64,000 bases of DNA from Minicystis rosea. Its GTDB lineage: Bacteria > Myxococcota_A > Polyangia > Polyangiales > Polyangiaceae. Below the pieces are notes generated by a model that worked only from the letters and a program-made list of their open reading frames with translations, ran no database searches and was not told the origin of the DNA. Position numbers and translations under genes: made by a program. The stretch lies in NCBI GenBank assembly GCA_001931535.1, contig CP016211.1, positions 4,120,501 through 4,184,500 of the forward strand. Direction: 5' to 3'. Positions 53,114 to 62,952 of this stretch are shown piece by piece. The first letter of the stretch is position 1, and every line of letters starts with the position of its first letter.

Positions 53114-54555
53114 ACGCCTCCCTGCGCGCGCTGCCGCTCCTCTTCTTCTCGATCGCGGCGTGCAATCCGCCCCCCGGTCCCCGCTTCGTCGCGCCGCTCC
53201 GCTACGGCTCCACGCCGGCCGCGCCCGTGGAGCCGTTCCGCGCGATCGTGCCCGACGCAGCGCCGGTGACGCCGTCGATCGCGTTGCGATGGCACACGAG
53301 CACGCTCCCGAACGGCCTGCGCATCGCGATCCATGAACGTCGCGGCGTGCCCACGGTCGCGGTCCAGCTCGTCTTCGCGCGTGGATCGGCGGAGATGCCG
53401 GGCCAGGTCGACACGCTCGGCACGCTTGGTCGCATTCTCGACATCAGTGCGCAGGACGTGAAGCTCGCGCAGCTCGGCGCGACGCAGCAGCCGTTCATCT
53501 CCATGGATGGCTCCGGGATCGGCGCGCGAGGCGCATCCAGCGACGCCGCCGAGATCATCGCGCTCGTCGCCGAGACGGCCTCCCGCCCGAACCTCGCGCC
53601 TCCGTTGATCAAGGATGTGAAGGCCCGCTGGTCTGCGACCTTTCACGCCGGCTTCAGCATCAACGAGGCCGTGATGCGCAACGCGCTCGCCGTCACCTTC
53701 GGCAACGGGCACCCGTACAGCTTCGTGCGCCCACACAAGGACCACATCGACGCGCTGGGCGCCGAGCAGGTCGCGGCGGCGCACGCTCGCTTGTTCCATC
53801 CCGGGCATGCGCTGCTCGTCGTCGTGGGCGACGTGGACGCCGCCGCCATTCAAGCCGCGGCGCAACCTCTCGGCGAATGGAAGCCCGCGGCCGCGTCCGG
53901 GCCGCGCCTCTCGCCGCCCACCCCTTGGCCTTCGCCCGCATCGATCGTGATCGTGGAAGCGAGGCTCACGCAAACCAAGGGCGCGGTCGTGGGCCGCGGG
54001 CCGGGCGCCGCCGATCCCGACTACGCCGCGTTCGCCGTCCTCACGCGCGCGCTCGGAGGCAGGTCGTCGCGGCTGCGCGAAGAGGTCCGCGTCGAGCGCG
54101 GCGCCGCGTACGACTTCGGCTCCGACCTCATCCCGATGCGCGCGGCGTCGCTCTTCATGGTGAAAGGCGCCTTCGAGCCGGAGAAGGCCGCGCCCGCGCT
54201 CGACGCCATCCTCGCTTCCATCAAGGAGGCGCGCACGCACGGCATGCCCGCGGCCGACGTGGAGCGCGCCAAAGCCACGCTCATCGCCGATTGGCGCTCG
54301 GCGATCGCGAGCACCGCCGGCCTCGCGAGCCTCGCCGCAGGAGCGTTCACGGAGGACGCGCCGCTCGAGTCCATCACCGACTACCCCGCGCGCATCGCCG
54401 CGGTGACCGGCGCGCAGGTGCAGCGCGCGGCAGCGCGATGGATGGCCGCGAGCGAGCTCCGTGTGGTGGTGGTGGGCGACGCGGCCACGAAGGCGGCGCT
54501 CTCGAAGCTCGGCCTCGGCGAGGTGGCGACGCGCGACGTGTGGGGCGAGCGTTGA
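53110..54555 (+). CDS. M16-family lipoprotein, catalytically inactive partner
   Basis: A 481-residue lipoprotein. The signal MNASLRALPLLFFSIAAC ends in a lipobox (IAAC). The M16 fold is clear (LPNGLRIAIHERRGVPTVAV, SVRVLTRALGGRSSRLREEV-like segments, RGAAYDFGSDLIP), but the HxxEH motif is replaced by TLGTLGRIL, so zinc binding is lost. Pairs of one active and one inactive M16 protein form heterodimers in bacteria, and the GTGA overlap with the upstream gene fits that. The inactive subunit usually helps bind substrate. The GTG at 53110 is used because of the overlap. Confidence 0.82.
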   Translation: MNASLRALPLLFFSIAACNPPPGPRFVAPLRYGSTPAAPVEPFRAIVPDAAPVTPSIALRWHTSTLPNGLRIAIHERRGVPTVAVQLVFARGSAEMPGQVDTLGTLGRILDISAQDVKLAQLGATQQPFISMDGSGIGARGASSDAAEIIALVAETASRPNLAPPLIKDVKARWSATFHAGFSINEAVMRNALAVTFGNGHPYSFVRPHKDHIDALGAEQVAAAHARLFHPGHALLVVVGDVDAAAIQAAAQPLGEWKPAAASGPRLSPPTPWPSPASIVIVEARLTQTKGAVVGRGPGAADPDYAAFAVLTRALGGRSSRLREEVRVERGAAYDFGSDLIPMRAASLFMVKGAFEPEKAAPALDAILASIKEARTHGMPAADVERAKATLIADWRSAIASTAGLASLAAGAFTEDAPLESITDYPARIAAVTGAQVQRAAARWMAASELRVVVVGDAATKAALSKLGLGEVATRDVWGER

Positions 54556-54559
54556 TGCG

Positions 54560-54659
54560 GCGACCTGCCCCCGTCGCGTGAATCGAGGGACGCGACGGCG
54601 ACATCGCCGGTCGCGGCCGCCCCGCTGCGCATCGGCCGGGCCGCGACATCGCCCGTCGC
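54560..54659. repeat. GCGAC/GTCGC palindrome cluster upstream of the FHA activator gene
   Basis: Three related inverted repeats lie at 54560-54577, 54598-54614 and 54643-54659. The latter two are 17 bp and read GCGACAT-CGC-CGGTCGC and GCGACAT-CGC-CCGTCGC. Centre spacing is about 38 and 45 bp. The same 17-bp pattern recurs at 60423-60564 and, less well, at 59261-59362. The rest of this 366-bp gap (to 54921) shows no gene. Confidence 0.55.
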
Positions 54660-54921
54660 ATCGCATGTCCTCCTCCACGCGCGTCGGCGGCTGCATCCTT
54701 CGAAGTACATCGCTTTGGCGACCACGACGGCATGCCCACCGTGACGGCATCGTGTGATGCAGCCCGCGACGACCTACATACGGCGCGCCTGCTTCCGGCG
54801 CGCCTCGACGCGCGCCGAGATCGCCTCATTCACGGGCTCGGCTCGACCCTGTTGCCACGCCTGGACAGGTGAGCATCGGCCCGCCCTTCGCGCCTCTTCG
54901 CGATGTGATAGTTTTCGCTTC

Positions 54922-56280
<1,359 letters not shown>

Positions 56281-56366
56281 TCGTCAGAGCCGCAAGCGGC
56301 CCCGAACCCTGCGCGGAACGAGCCCGCGCGATCACAATGAGGCCGAGAGCAGCCCCAAACCCCGAC

Positions 56367-58015
56367 TCACAAGCACTCGCGCTTGTAGATTCGCTTGCCG
56401 GTCGCGTCGATGATGTACGGCACGGCGCAGCTCGGCTTCGGGGTCGCCGTCCGCGCGAGCGTCACCGCGCCCTGCGCCTTTGCCCACGGCACAGGCTTGA
56501 TTGTCGCGGAGGCTGCCGCGCTCGGCTCCGGCGCCGCCGCGGATGCCGATGCGACGGCGGACGCGGACGTAGATGCGACCGCCGAAGGCACGGGCGCAGC
56601 TGCGCTGCGCTCACCGCGCGCTCCTTCGGTGGCCGTCCCGCTGGGCGCCGCGCTCGCCCCTGCGGACGCGGGCGCCGCGTCGGCGGAGGCCGCGCCCTGC
56701 GATCGACGCGACGACGAGGCCAGCGCAATGCCGCCGATGACCGCCACCGCCGCGAGCGCGCCCAGTACGGCCGGTGAACGACGCGCGCGCGGCGCCTCGA
56801 TCGAGGCGCTCCGAGAGATGCTCTGAGACACCTCCGAGCGCTCCGCAGACAGGCTCGCGCTCGCAGCCGCTTCGCCCGCGCTCACCTCGGCGCTCGGCTT
56901 CGCGGCGGCGGTCACGTCGCCGGGCTCGGCCTTCCCGTTCGACGCGCCGGGCTTGCTCGCTTCGCCTACCGCGCTCGCTTCACCGGCGGCGCTCACCTCA
57001 CTCGCGACCGCGACCGTCATCGCCTCGACGGAGCCGACGCTCGGGACCGCGCTCATGCTGCCGCTCTCGAGCATCGAGACGCGCTGCTCGCGCTGCTTCA
57101 GCACGTCGCCCGCGAGCTCCTCCAACCACATGGCCACGCGGGTCGGCGTCGCCGGGGGAGCGCGTCTTCCAGCGCGAGCGCCATCTCGAGCGCGGTCGAC
57201 CACCGCTCGTCGGCGCGACGCGCGAGGCCCTTCATCACGACCGCGTCGAGCGCCTCCGAGATGCCGTCCACGTGGCTGCTCGGCGAGGTGAACGTGCTGA
57301 AGAGGAGCTTCTCGAGCACCTCGCCTTCGCTCGTCCCCTGCACGAGCCGCTCGCCGACGAGCGTCTCCCACAGCACGGCGGCCGCGGCATACACGTCGAC
57401 CCGCCGCGTGAGCGGCTGGTTGCGCACCTGCTCGGAGGCCATGTACGGGAGCTTCCCCTTGATCTGCCCTTCCTCGGTGACGTGGAAGCGCCCCGCGGCC
57501 TTGGCGACCCCGAAGTCGACCACCACCGCCGTGCCGTCGCGCCGGATCATGATGTTCTGCGGGGACACGTCGCGATGGACCAAGCCGAGCGGCTCGCCCG
57601 TCTCGCCGCGCGCTTCGTGCGCGGCGTGGAGCCCGGTGAGCGCCCCGACGCTGATGGCCACCGCGATGTTCGGCGGCACGCGCTGGCCGCGCGCCTTGGC
57701 CGCGCGCAGGAGGCGCCCCAGCGTCTCGCCGTGGAGGTACTCCATGACCACGAAGAGCTCGCCGTCCTTGGCGACGACGTCGATCGTGGCGGCGACGTTG
57801 GGGTGCTGGATGCGCGCCGCGAGCCGCGCCTCGTCGAGCAGCATCGCGACGAACGACGGATCGGTCGCGAGGTGCGGGTGCAGCCGCTTGATGGCGACCG
57901 TGCGCGCGAACCCCGCCGGTCCGAGCAAGCGACCGAGGTGCACCGTCGCCATGCCGCCGCGCGCCAGCTCGTCACGAAGCGCGTACCGACCGATCTGGAT
58001 CCAGGGCTTGTTCAT
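56367..58015 (-). pseudogene. Ser/Thr protein kinase with membrane anchor, frame-broken once
   Basis: The kinase domain (from ATG 58015) is complete: ARGGMATVHLG glycine loop, Lys in VAIKRLHPHL, HRDVSPQN catalytic loop, VVDFGVAK and ASEQV. Sense is lost after ALALEDALP and resumes in another frame as PATPTRVAMWLEEL, running through an Ala/Ser-rich linker and a membrane helix (AVLGALAAVAVIGGIALA) to a secreted tail ending YIIDATGKRIYKRECL. Adding one C to the five-C run (GGGGG on the + strand, 57154-57158) restores one frame of about 549 residues; 1649 nt is one short of a multiple of three. Kinases of this plan are typical of myxobacteria. Partners may be the FHA activator and the PEGA protein. 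Confidence 0.75.
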
Positions 58016-58193
58016 GCGCGGAGGAAGCGCCGCCCACGGGCGGGAGGAGACCATGATACGCGACCGGCGCGGCGTTCGCGGCGCATTCGCGTCTCCGCCG
58101 CCCGCGCCTTCGTCGTGGGGCCCCACCGCCGCGCGTTTCCCGCTCGCGGCCTCACGTCCGTCGCCTCGGAATGGGTGCCATCGGCCGCATCAA

Positions 58194-59044
58194 TCAGAAT
58201 AGCCCGCCCACGCCGAGCGCCGCGCCGGCGGCCGTGGGCGCGACCCGAAGAAAGGCTGCGGGACGCGAAGCATCCCGCGATCCCACGAAAAGCAGCACGC
58301 CGCCCGCCGCCGCCCCGGCCACGCCGACCCCGAGCGCCACGGCCGCGACCTGAAACTTGGTGCGCACCGGCGCGACCTGCTCCGGGGTGCACATGCCCTT
58401 GGCACCGCAGCCTGCCTCCAAATCGGAGAGCTGCGTGTGCCCCATGACCTCGAGCGCCACGAATGCGCCCAGCGAAGCCGCGCCCAGACCGAACGCGATC
58501 CAAGGAAGCGCGCGCCTCCCCGAGGACGGCGCCGGGGGCACAGCCTTCACCACCGCCGGGCTCGTCGCGTGGAGCTCGGCCACGACCGAGCGCGCCTTGT
58601 CCCCTTCGGCGACCAGGATCGTGATGTCGACGGCCTTCCGCCCGGGTGCCTCGAAATGGACGCTGTGAGGCCCCGGATCGACCGGGACCGCCACGCCGTC
58701 CAGCGACTTCGCCACCCGCGCGCCGTCGACGTCCACCGTGACGTCGATGAGATCCTGACCGCGCTCGTCCCGCGCGCGCAGGACGATGGTCGGGACGACG
58801 GCCTCGACCTGCGCGAGCCACGTCGCGCAGTCCTCGCGGATGACGGTCGGGCACGCCGCGCGCGCACACTGCACGAGGTCCTCGCGGGCGGCGCGCAGCT
58901 TCCGCTGCGTGCGCTCGCTCTGCGCCCGTTCGGCCGTGGAGGCGCAGCTCTCTTTCGTGGCGGCATCGTCACCGCGGGCCGCCGACGGGGGAGCAGCAGC
59001 GCCAGGACGATCGCGACACCAATTCGCCGCACAGACACACTCAT
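58194..59044 (-). pseudogene. PEGA-domain membrane protein, frame-broken once in the signal peptide
   Basis: The body (about 250 residues) has Cys-containing helices (REDLVQCARAACPTVIREDC), a PEGA-type strand domain (VTVDVDGARVAKSLDGVAVP, VDPGPHSVHFEAPGR) and two membrane helices (IAFGLGAASLGAFVALEVM, VAAVALGVGVAGAAAGGVLLF). The frame's own start lacks a signal peptide, but an ATG at 59044 in another frame encodes MSVSVRRIGVAIVLALLLP, an evident one. Adding one C to the five-C run at 58987-58991 (GGGGG on the + strand) joins them; the 851-nt length is one short of a multiple of three. It lies upstream of and on the same strand as the Ser/Thr kinase, a pairing common in myxobacteria. Confidence 0.7.
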
Positions 59045-59260
59045 TGGGGGGCAGCGCCCATGTGTGCACGACCCGGCCTGCCTCCCTCGCGGGTCACGAT
59101 GGTTGAGGTGTAAACCCCAGAGCAAAACGCGCGGGACATGGCGGCACTCTAATCGATATGCCTTCCCCACGACAAGATGGCCATCTCGCCCGCGAAGCGG
59201 TGCGCGCGCCGAATGTGCCTGTTTTCACGCCTCCGTCGGGCCCGTTCACCAACATTCATT

Positions 59261-59362
59261 GCGACTCGGTATGCACCCACGACACGATGGGTCGCACCGC
59301 GACGCTCCATGTCGCACACGGCTGGAGGTGCCGAATCCATCCATTGCGACGCGAGATGGTGA
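59261..59362. repeat. GCGAC/GTCGC palindrome cluster upstream of the SUMF1-like gene
   Basis: A good copy of the 17-bp pattern lies at 59299-59315 (GCGACGC-TCC-ATGTCGC). Weaker copies are at 59261-59277, 59279-59295 and 59346-59362. They are in the 366-bp gap between the divergent PEGA and SUMF1-like genes. The pattern matches 54598-54659 and 60423-60564. No gene is credible in the gap. Confidence 0.45.
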
Positions 59363-59410
59363 GGTGTGCCCGTGGCACACCCGAGGAAAGACGTGTAGCG
59401 TTCGGCCAGC

Positions 59411-60352
59411 ATGCGGCGCTTGTGGGTTGTGCTTTCTCTCGTGTGCCTCGGGTGTGGTCTCTTTCCTTCGCTCGACCATCTCAGCAACAATCATGGTGGC
59501 GGCGGCGCGGGCGGGCGCAGCACGGGGACGGGGACGGGCGGAACCATCGTCGATGCTGGGGCCGATGCCGCCGACGCGAGCGACGCCGACGCCGGTCCCG
59601 TGGACGACGCGGGTGACGCAGGCGACGCCGGAGACGCAGGCGATGGCGGCGACCCGTGCGCGTCGGAGCACGGCCCGCCGATGGTGCTCGTCACCGCCCC
59701 GACGCTCGACGGCGGGACCGTGGGCACGTGCGTCGACACGGTGGAGGTCACCCGCGCGCACTACGCCGAGTTCCTCAAGGTCAAAGGCGGCGACGTGAGC
59801 GGCCAGCCGTCGCCCTGCGACGTGAGGAACCCGAGCTTCAACGGACCGAACAACTCCATCGCCTGCACCTTCACCGTCGACGAGAGCAGCGCTCTCCCGG
59901 TCACGTGCATCGACTGGTGCGACGCCCGCGCCTACTGCGCGTGGGCTGGAAAGCGCATGTGCGGCCGGAGCCCCGAAGGCGTCTTCGACTCCACGCAGAT
60001 GAGCACCAAAGAGAGTGATTGGTTCAAGATCTGCACGTCGAACAACCCCGGATTCAACGTCTATCCCTACGGCGCCACCTACGACCCGCAGAAGTGCAAT
60101 GGTCTCGAGCACGGCGCCGGCGCGCCGCTCGCCGGCGGCACGATGACGGATTGCCAGACGAACGCGGGAGTCTTCGATCTCTCCGGCAACGTGTGGGAGT
60201 TCACGGGCGGCATCTCGGGCTCGACGTACGCCATCATGATGGGCGGCGGCTACACGTCGGACGCCGGCGCCCTGAAATGCGCCGGCCAGTTCCAAGACTT
60301 CGTCGAGCGCGGATTCGGGGACGTCGGATTCCGCTGCTGCAAAGATCCCTGA
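59411..60352 (+). CDS. SUMF1/formylglycine-generating-enzyme-like lipoprotein
   Basis: A 313-residue lipoprotein. The signal MRRLWVVLSLVCLGC has a lipobox (CLGC). A Gly/Thr/Ala/Asp-rich linker with DAGDAGDAGDAGDG repeats runs to about residue 85. The SUMF1-type domain follows: DTVEVTRAHYAEFLK, PVTCIDWCDARAYCAWAGKR, FDLSGNVWEFTGG and GFRCC. In this family these segments build a calcium-stabilised C-type-lectin-like fold; most bacterial surface members bind or modify proteins and only some make formylglycine. The catalytic Cys pair was not confirmed. It is exposed on the surface or in the periplasm. A palindrome cluster lies upstream. Confidence 0.8.
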   Translation: MRRLWVVLSLVCLGCGLFPSLDHLSNNHGGGGAGGRSTGTGTGGTIVDAGADAADASDADAGPVDDAGDAGDAGDAGDGGDPCASEHGPPMVLVTAPTLDGGTVGTCVDTVEVTRAHYAEFLKVKGGDVSGQPSPCDVRNPSFNGPNNSIACTFTVDESSALPVTCIDWCDARAYCAWAGKRMCGRSPEGVFDSTQMSTKESDWFKICTSNNPGFNVYPYGATYDPQKCNGLEHGAGAPLAGGTMTDCQTNAGVFDLSGNVWEFTGGISGSTYAIMMGGGYTSDAGALKCAGQFQDFVERGFGDVGFRCCKDP

Positions 60353-60422
60353 TCCGCCGCACGCACGTCTCGCCCGGCCGAGCGACCTCGTAGGTCGCAC
60401 CGGACGGTCACGACTTCTCCTC

Positions 60423-60564
60423 GCGACACGGCATGTCGCCGTCGCGCGCTCCACGAGCGCCCATGGCGACATCGGATGTCACATCCATTCTCGCGAGCCC
60501 CCATTGCGACACCGAACGTCGCGGAGACATCTTATTTGGCCGCCGACGCGACATCAAATGTCGC
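60423..60564. repeat. Four 17-bp palindromes with ~42-bp spacing
   Basis: Copies at 60423-60439, 60466-60482, 60506-60522 and 60548-60564 follow the pattern GCGACAY-N3-RYGTCGC. The last is perfect (GCGACAT, CAA, ATGTCGC). Starts are 43, 40 and 42 bp apart, close to four helical turns, so all face the same side of the DNA. The array occupies the gap between the SUMF1-like gene (stop 60352) and the beta-helix lipoprotein (start 60612), ending 47 bp before the latter. Related copies occur at 54.6 and 59.3 kb. It is either a regulator-binding array or a dispersed repeat. Confidence 0.75.
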
Positions 60565-60611
60565 GCACGATTCCTCATCGACTCTCGCAAATTGGCAATA
60601 CGCTCCGAGGC

Positions 60612-62435
60612 ATGAAGAGGACGTTGCCTGCGCTGTTGTCGCTGCTCGTCGGGGCCTATGCCTGCGGCAGCAATACCCAAGAGACCACCACGGATGGATC
60701 CACCTCCGGCACCACCACCGGACATGGCGGCCACGGAGCCGAGACGAGCTCGACGGGCAGCCAAGGTGGCAAGCCCGGCACCGGCGGCCAAGGCGGCTCC
60801 GGCGCCGCCGAGCCCGACGGCGGCGATCCCGACAGCGGCAATCCCGGCGCGTGCGAGCCCTTCGGCCGCTTCCCCGCGCCCACGTCGACGTTCACCATCA
60901 CGGAGGCGGACCGCGACAGCGACGGCGGCCTCTACATGCCCGACATCCAGGCCAAGTTCCCCCAGGTGGATTGGGCCCACCTCGATCGGCTCTACATCCA
61001 GGCCGGGCAATATCGATACATCCGCATCGTCAATCTCCCCACGCGCACCGCCGACAAGCCGCTCGTCATCACCAACAAGGGTGGTCAGGTCCGCGTGGGC
61101 CCCGCGCCCTCGGAGACGTTCGGTTATCTCTGGATCATGGGCGGAGGCTCCAACTGGGTCCTCACCGGCCGCTACGATCCCGAGGCCCAGACCGGCGACG
61201 TCGGCTTCCAAGGCCACCGCTGCGGCAAGTACGGTAGCTCGCGCGGCCATTACGGGTTCCTCAGCGACGACGAGTTCACCGGCTTCCCCGTGCCGCAATC
61301 GCACATGGGCATCCTCGTGGACAAGGCGGCCAGCGCCTACGAGCTCGAGTTCCTGGAGATCACCCGCTCGACGTTCGCCGGCATTCGCCTCTTCACGCCG
61401 GATGGCAACAACACCACGGGCACCCTCCCTCCCTACTTGGACGACGTCCGCGTTCACGACAACTACGTGCACGACACCGGCGGAGAGGGCCTCTACCTCG
61501 GCTCGACCGCGTCCGGCGTCGCGCACACCAAGTTCCGCCGCCTCAAGATCTACAACAACCGCGTCATGCGCGCGGCCAACGAGGTGCCGCAGCTCCAGCA
61601 GCTCGGGCCGGACACGGAGGTCTACAACAACGTCTTCGCCTTCGGCGGGCTCAACTGGAAGAACGGGTTCGAGCAGGATCAGGACAACGCCTCTCAAGCC
61701 CTCTTCCGCGAAGGCCCCATCGACATCCACCACAACATCTTCATCGGTGGCATGGAGTCGCTCGGCAACTACTTCGGTCTCCCCGAGAGCGGCGACGGCG
61801 GCGGCAAGGTGACCATCCGCAACAACTACTTCGCCGAAACCATGTGGCTCGGCTTCTACATGGGGAGCATCGGTCAGCTCGCGAACGGCCCCGGCAGCGA
61901 ATACCACTTCGTGGACAACGTCTTCCGCGGCCTGGATCACACGCAGGACTACGGCTACTTCCACGCGCCGTACTACACGACGCGCAACCTGAACCAGGCC
62001 AATTACCTCTTCCAGCTCGGGACCAACTGGACCGCTCCCTTCTTCATCGAAGGCAACACGTGGGAGGGCCAGCGCAAGATCATCTACAATCCCCCCTCCT
62101 TCGTGACGCAGTCGAACAACACCAACGCAGCGGTGGCGCCCGTCGTGTTCCAGGACTTGGGGCTCCCCGCCGGCACCGAGCCGCTCTCGCTGCAGCTCTG
62201 GGCGGCGAGCTCCGCAGCCTGGGCCGGCGGCGGACCGATCGTCTACGCGCCGGGTGATCTGGTGTTCGACATGGGCCACCTGTATCGGTGCACCAAGGCG
62301 ACCTCGGCCGGCGCGACGCGTCCGTTCAAGGACACGTCCGGCTCGTGGGAAGATCTGGGGATGCCCGCGGACGACGTTCGCCTCGCGCCCTCGTCGCCGC
62401 ACGCCGGCATCGGGCTTCTGGAGAAGGGCGAGTAG
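60612..62435 (+). CDS. Right-handed beta-helix lipoprotein
   Basis: A 607-residue lipoprotein with signal MKRTLPALLSLLVGAYAC (lipobox AYAC), then a Gly/Thr/Ser/Asp-rich linker to about residue 80. The body has the strand-and-turn rhythm of parallel beta-helix proteins: DVRVHDNYVHDTGGEGLYLG, RRLKIYNNRVMRAA, TEVYNNVFAF, IDIHHNIFIGG, VTIRNNYFAE, HFVDNVFRG. The repeated NN/HDN ladder is characteristic. Such proteins often act on polysaccharides, but no lyase motif is certain. The ATG at 60612 has GAGG just upstream. A four-palindrome array lies immediately before it and a strong hairpin after it. Confidence 0.8.
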   Translation: MKRTLPALLSLLVGAYACGSNTQETTTDGSTSGTTTGHGGHGAETSSTGSQGGKPGTGGQGGSGAAEPDGGDPDSGNPGACEPFGRFPAPTSTFTITEADRDSDGGLYMPDIQAKFPQVDWAHLDRLYIQAGQYRYIRIVNLPTRTADKPLVITNKGGQVRVGPAPSETFGYLWIMGGGSNWVLTGRYDPEAQTGDVGFQGHRCGKYGSSRGHYGFLSDDEFTGFPVPQSHMGILVDKAASAYELEFLEITRSTFAGIRLFTPDGNNTTGTLPPYLDDVRVHDNYVHDTGGEGLYLGSTASGVAHTKFRRLKIYNNRVMRAANEVPQLQQLGPDTEVYNNVFAFGGLNWKNGFEQDQDNASQALFREGPIDIHHNIFIGGMESLGNYFGLPESGDGGGKVTIRNNYFAETMWLGFYMGSIGQLANGPGSEYHFVDNVFRGLDHTQDYGYFHAPYYTTRNLNQANYLFQLGTNWTAPFFIEGNTWEGQRKIIYNPPSFVTQSNNTNAAVAPVVFQDLGLPAGTEPLSLQLWAASSAAWAGGGPIVYAPGDLVFDMGHLYRCTKATSAGATRPFKDTSGSWEDLGMPADDVRLAPSSPHAGIGLLEKGE

Positions 62436-62443
62436 CTCGACCG

Positions 62444-62474
62444 AGCGCTGACCGCAGCTCGTGCGGTCAGCGCT
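62444..62474. terminator. Hairpin terminator of the beta-helix gene
   Basis: A 12-bp perfect stem (AGCGCTGACCGC and GCGGTCAGCGCT) with a 7-base loop begins nine bases after the stop at 62435. No U tract follows. Position and stem strength support a terminator. Confidence 0.6.
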
Positions 62475-62858
62475 TCGATTCGAAGGGCCCGGCGTCGACT
62501 TCCAGATCGTCCCCGGCGCGCACCTCATCGGCGCCTTCACGCACGTGATGGCGCCGCAATACCAGAACACATCGCCGCAGGGCTCGGCATCGATCACACG
62601 TACACGGATCGCCGGGCGGCGCCTCCGGTGCCGAGTTGTCCTCGCTGATTCGAAGCGACGTGTCGCCAAAGCATGCACGGGCATGACTCCGACGATCGGT
62701 GTCGCTCGATCCAATACGAGATGATGGTGTGAGCGCGCCTGCGACGGGAACGATGCCGTTCTTCCGTGTCGAGTCGCGGAGGATCTGGTGTTGCTCACCC
62801 CTCGCTCGAGCGCGATGCAACTCCATCACACGAGCCCGAGAGGTCTACGGGCAGGAGA

Positions 62859-62897
62859 GCCGTCATGCTCCTCGGTGTCGCCGAGGAGCATGACGGC
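62859..62897. terminator. Long perfect hairpin before the convergent gene end
   Basis: A perfect 17-bp stem (GCCGTCATGCTCCTCGG and its complement) with loop TGTCG lies 55 bases from the stop of the minus-strand gene (62953) and after the plus-strand gene, in a 517-bp gap. It suits a terminator of the minus-strand gene, or a bidirectional one. The stretch 62475-62858 shows no credible gene. Confidence 0.55.
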
Positions 62898-62952
62898 GCG
62901 CGTTCGACCCGCTTTCGCGTGTGAGGGCGCCTTCCGCCCCCGCGCTGTCGGA

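Noticed and set aside
60408..62798. A 796-codon open frame on the minus strand
   Set aside because: Antisense to the beta-helix lipoprotein, with no motif and a coding pattern explained by the + strand.
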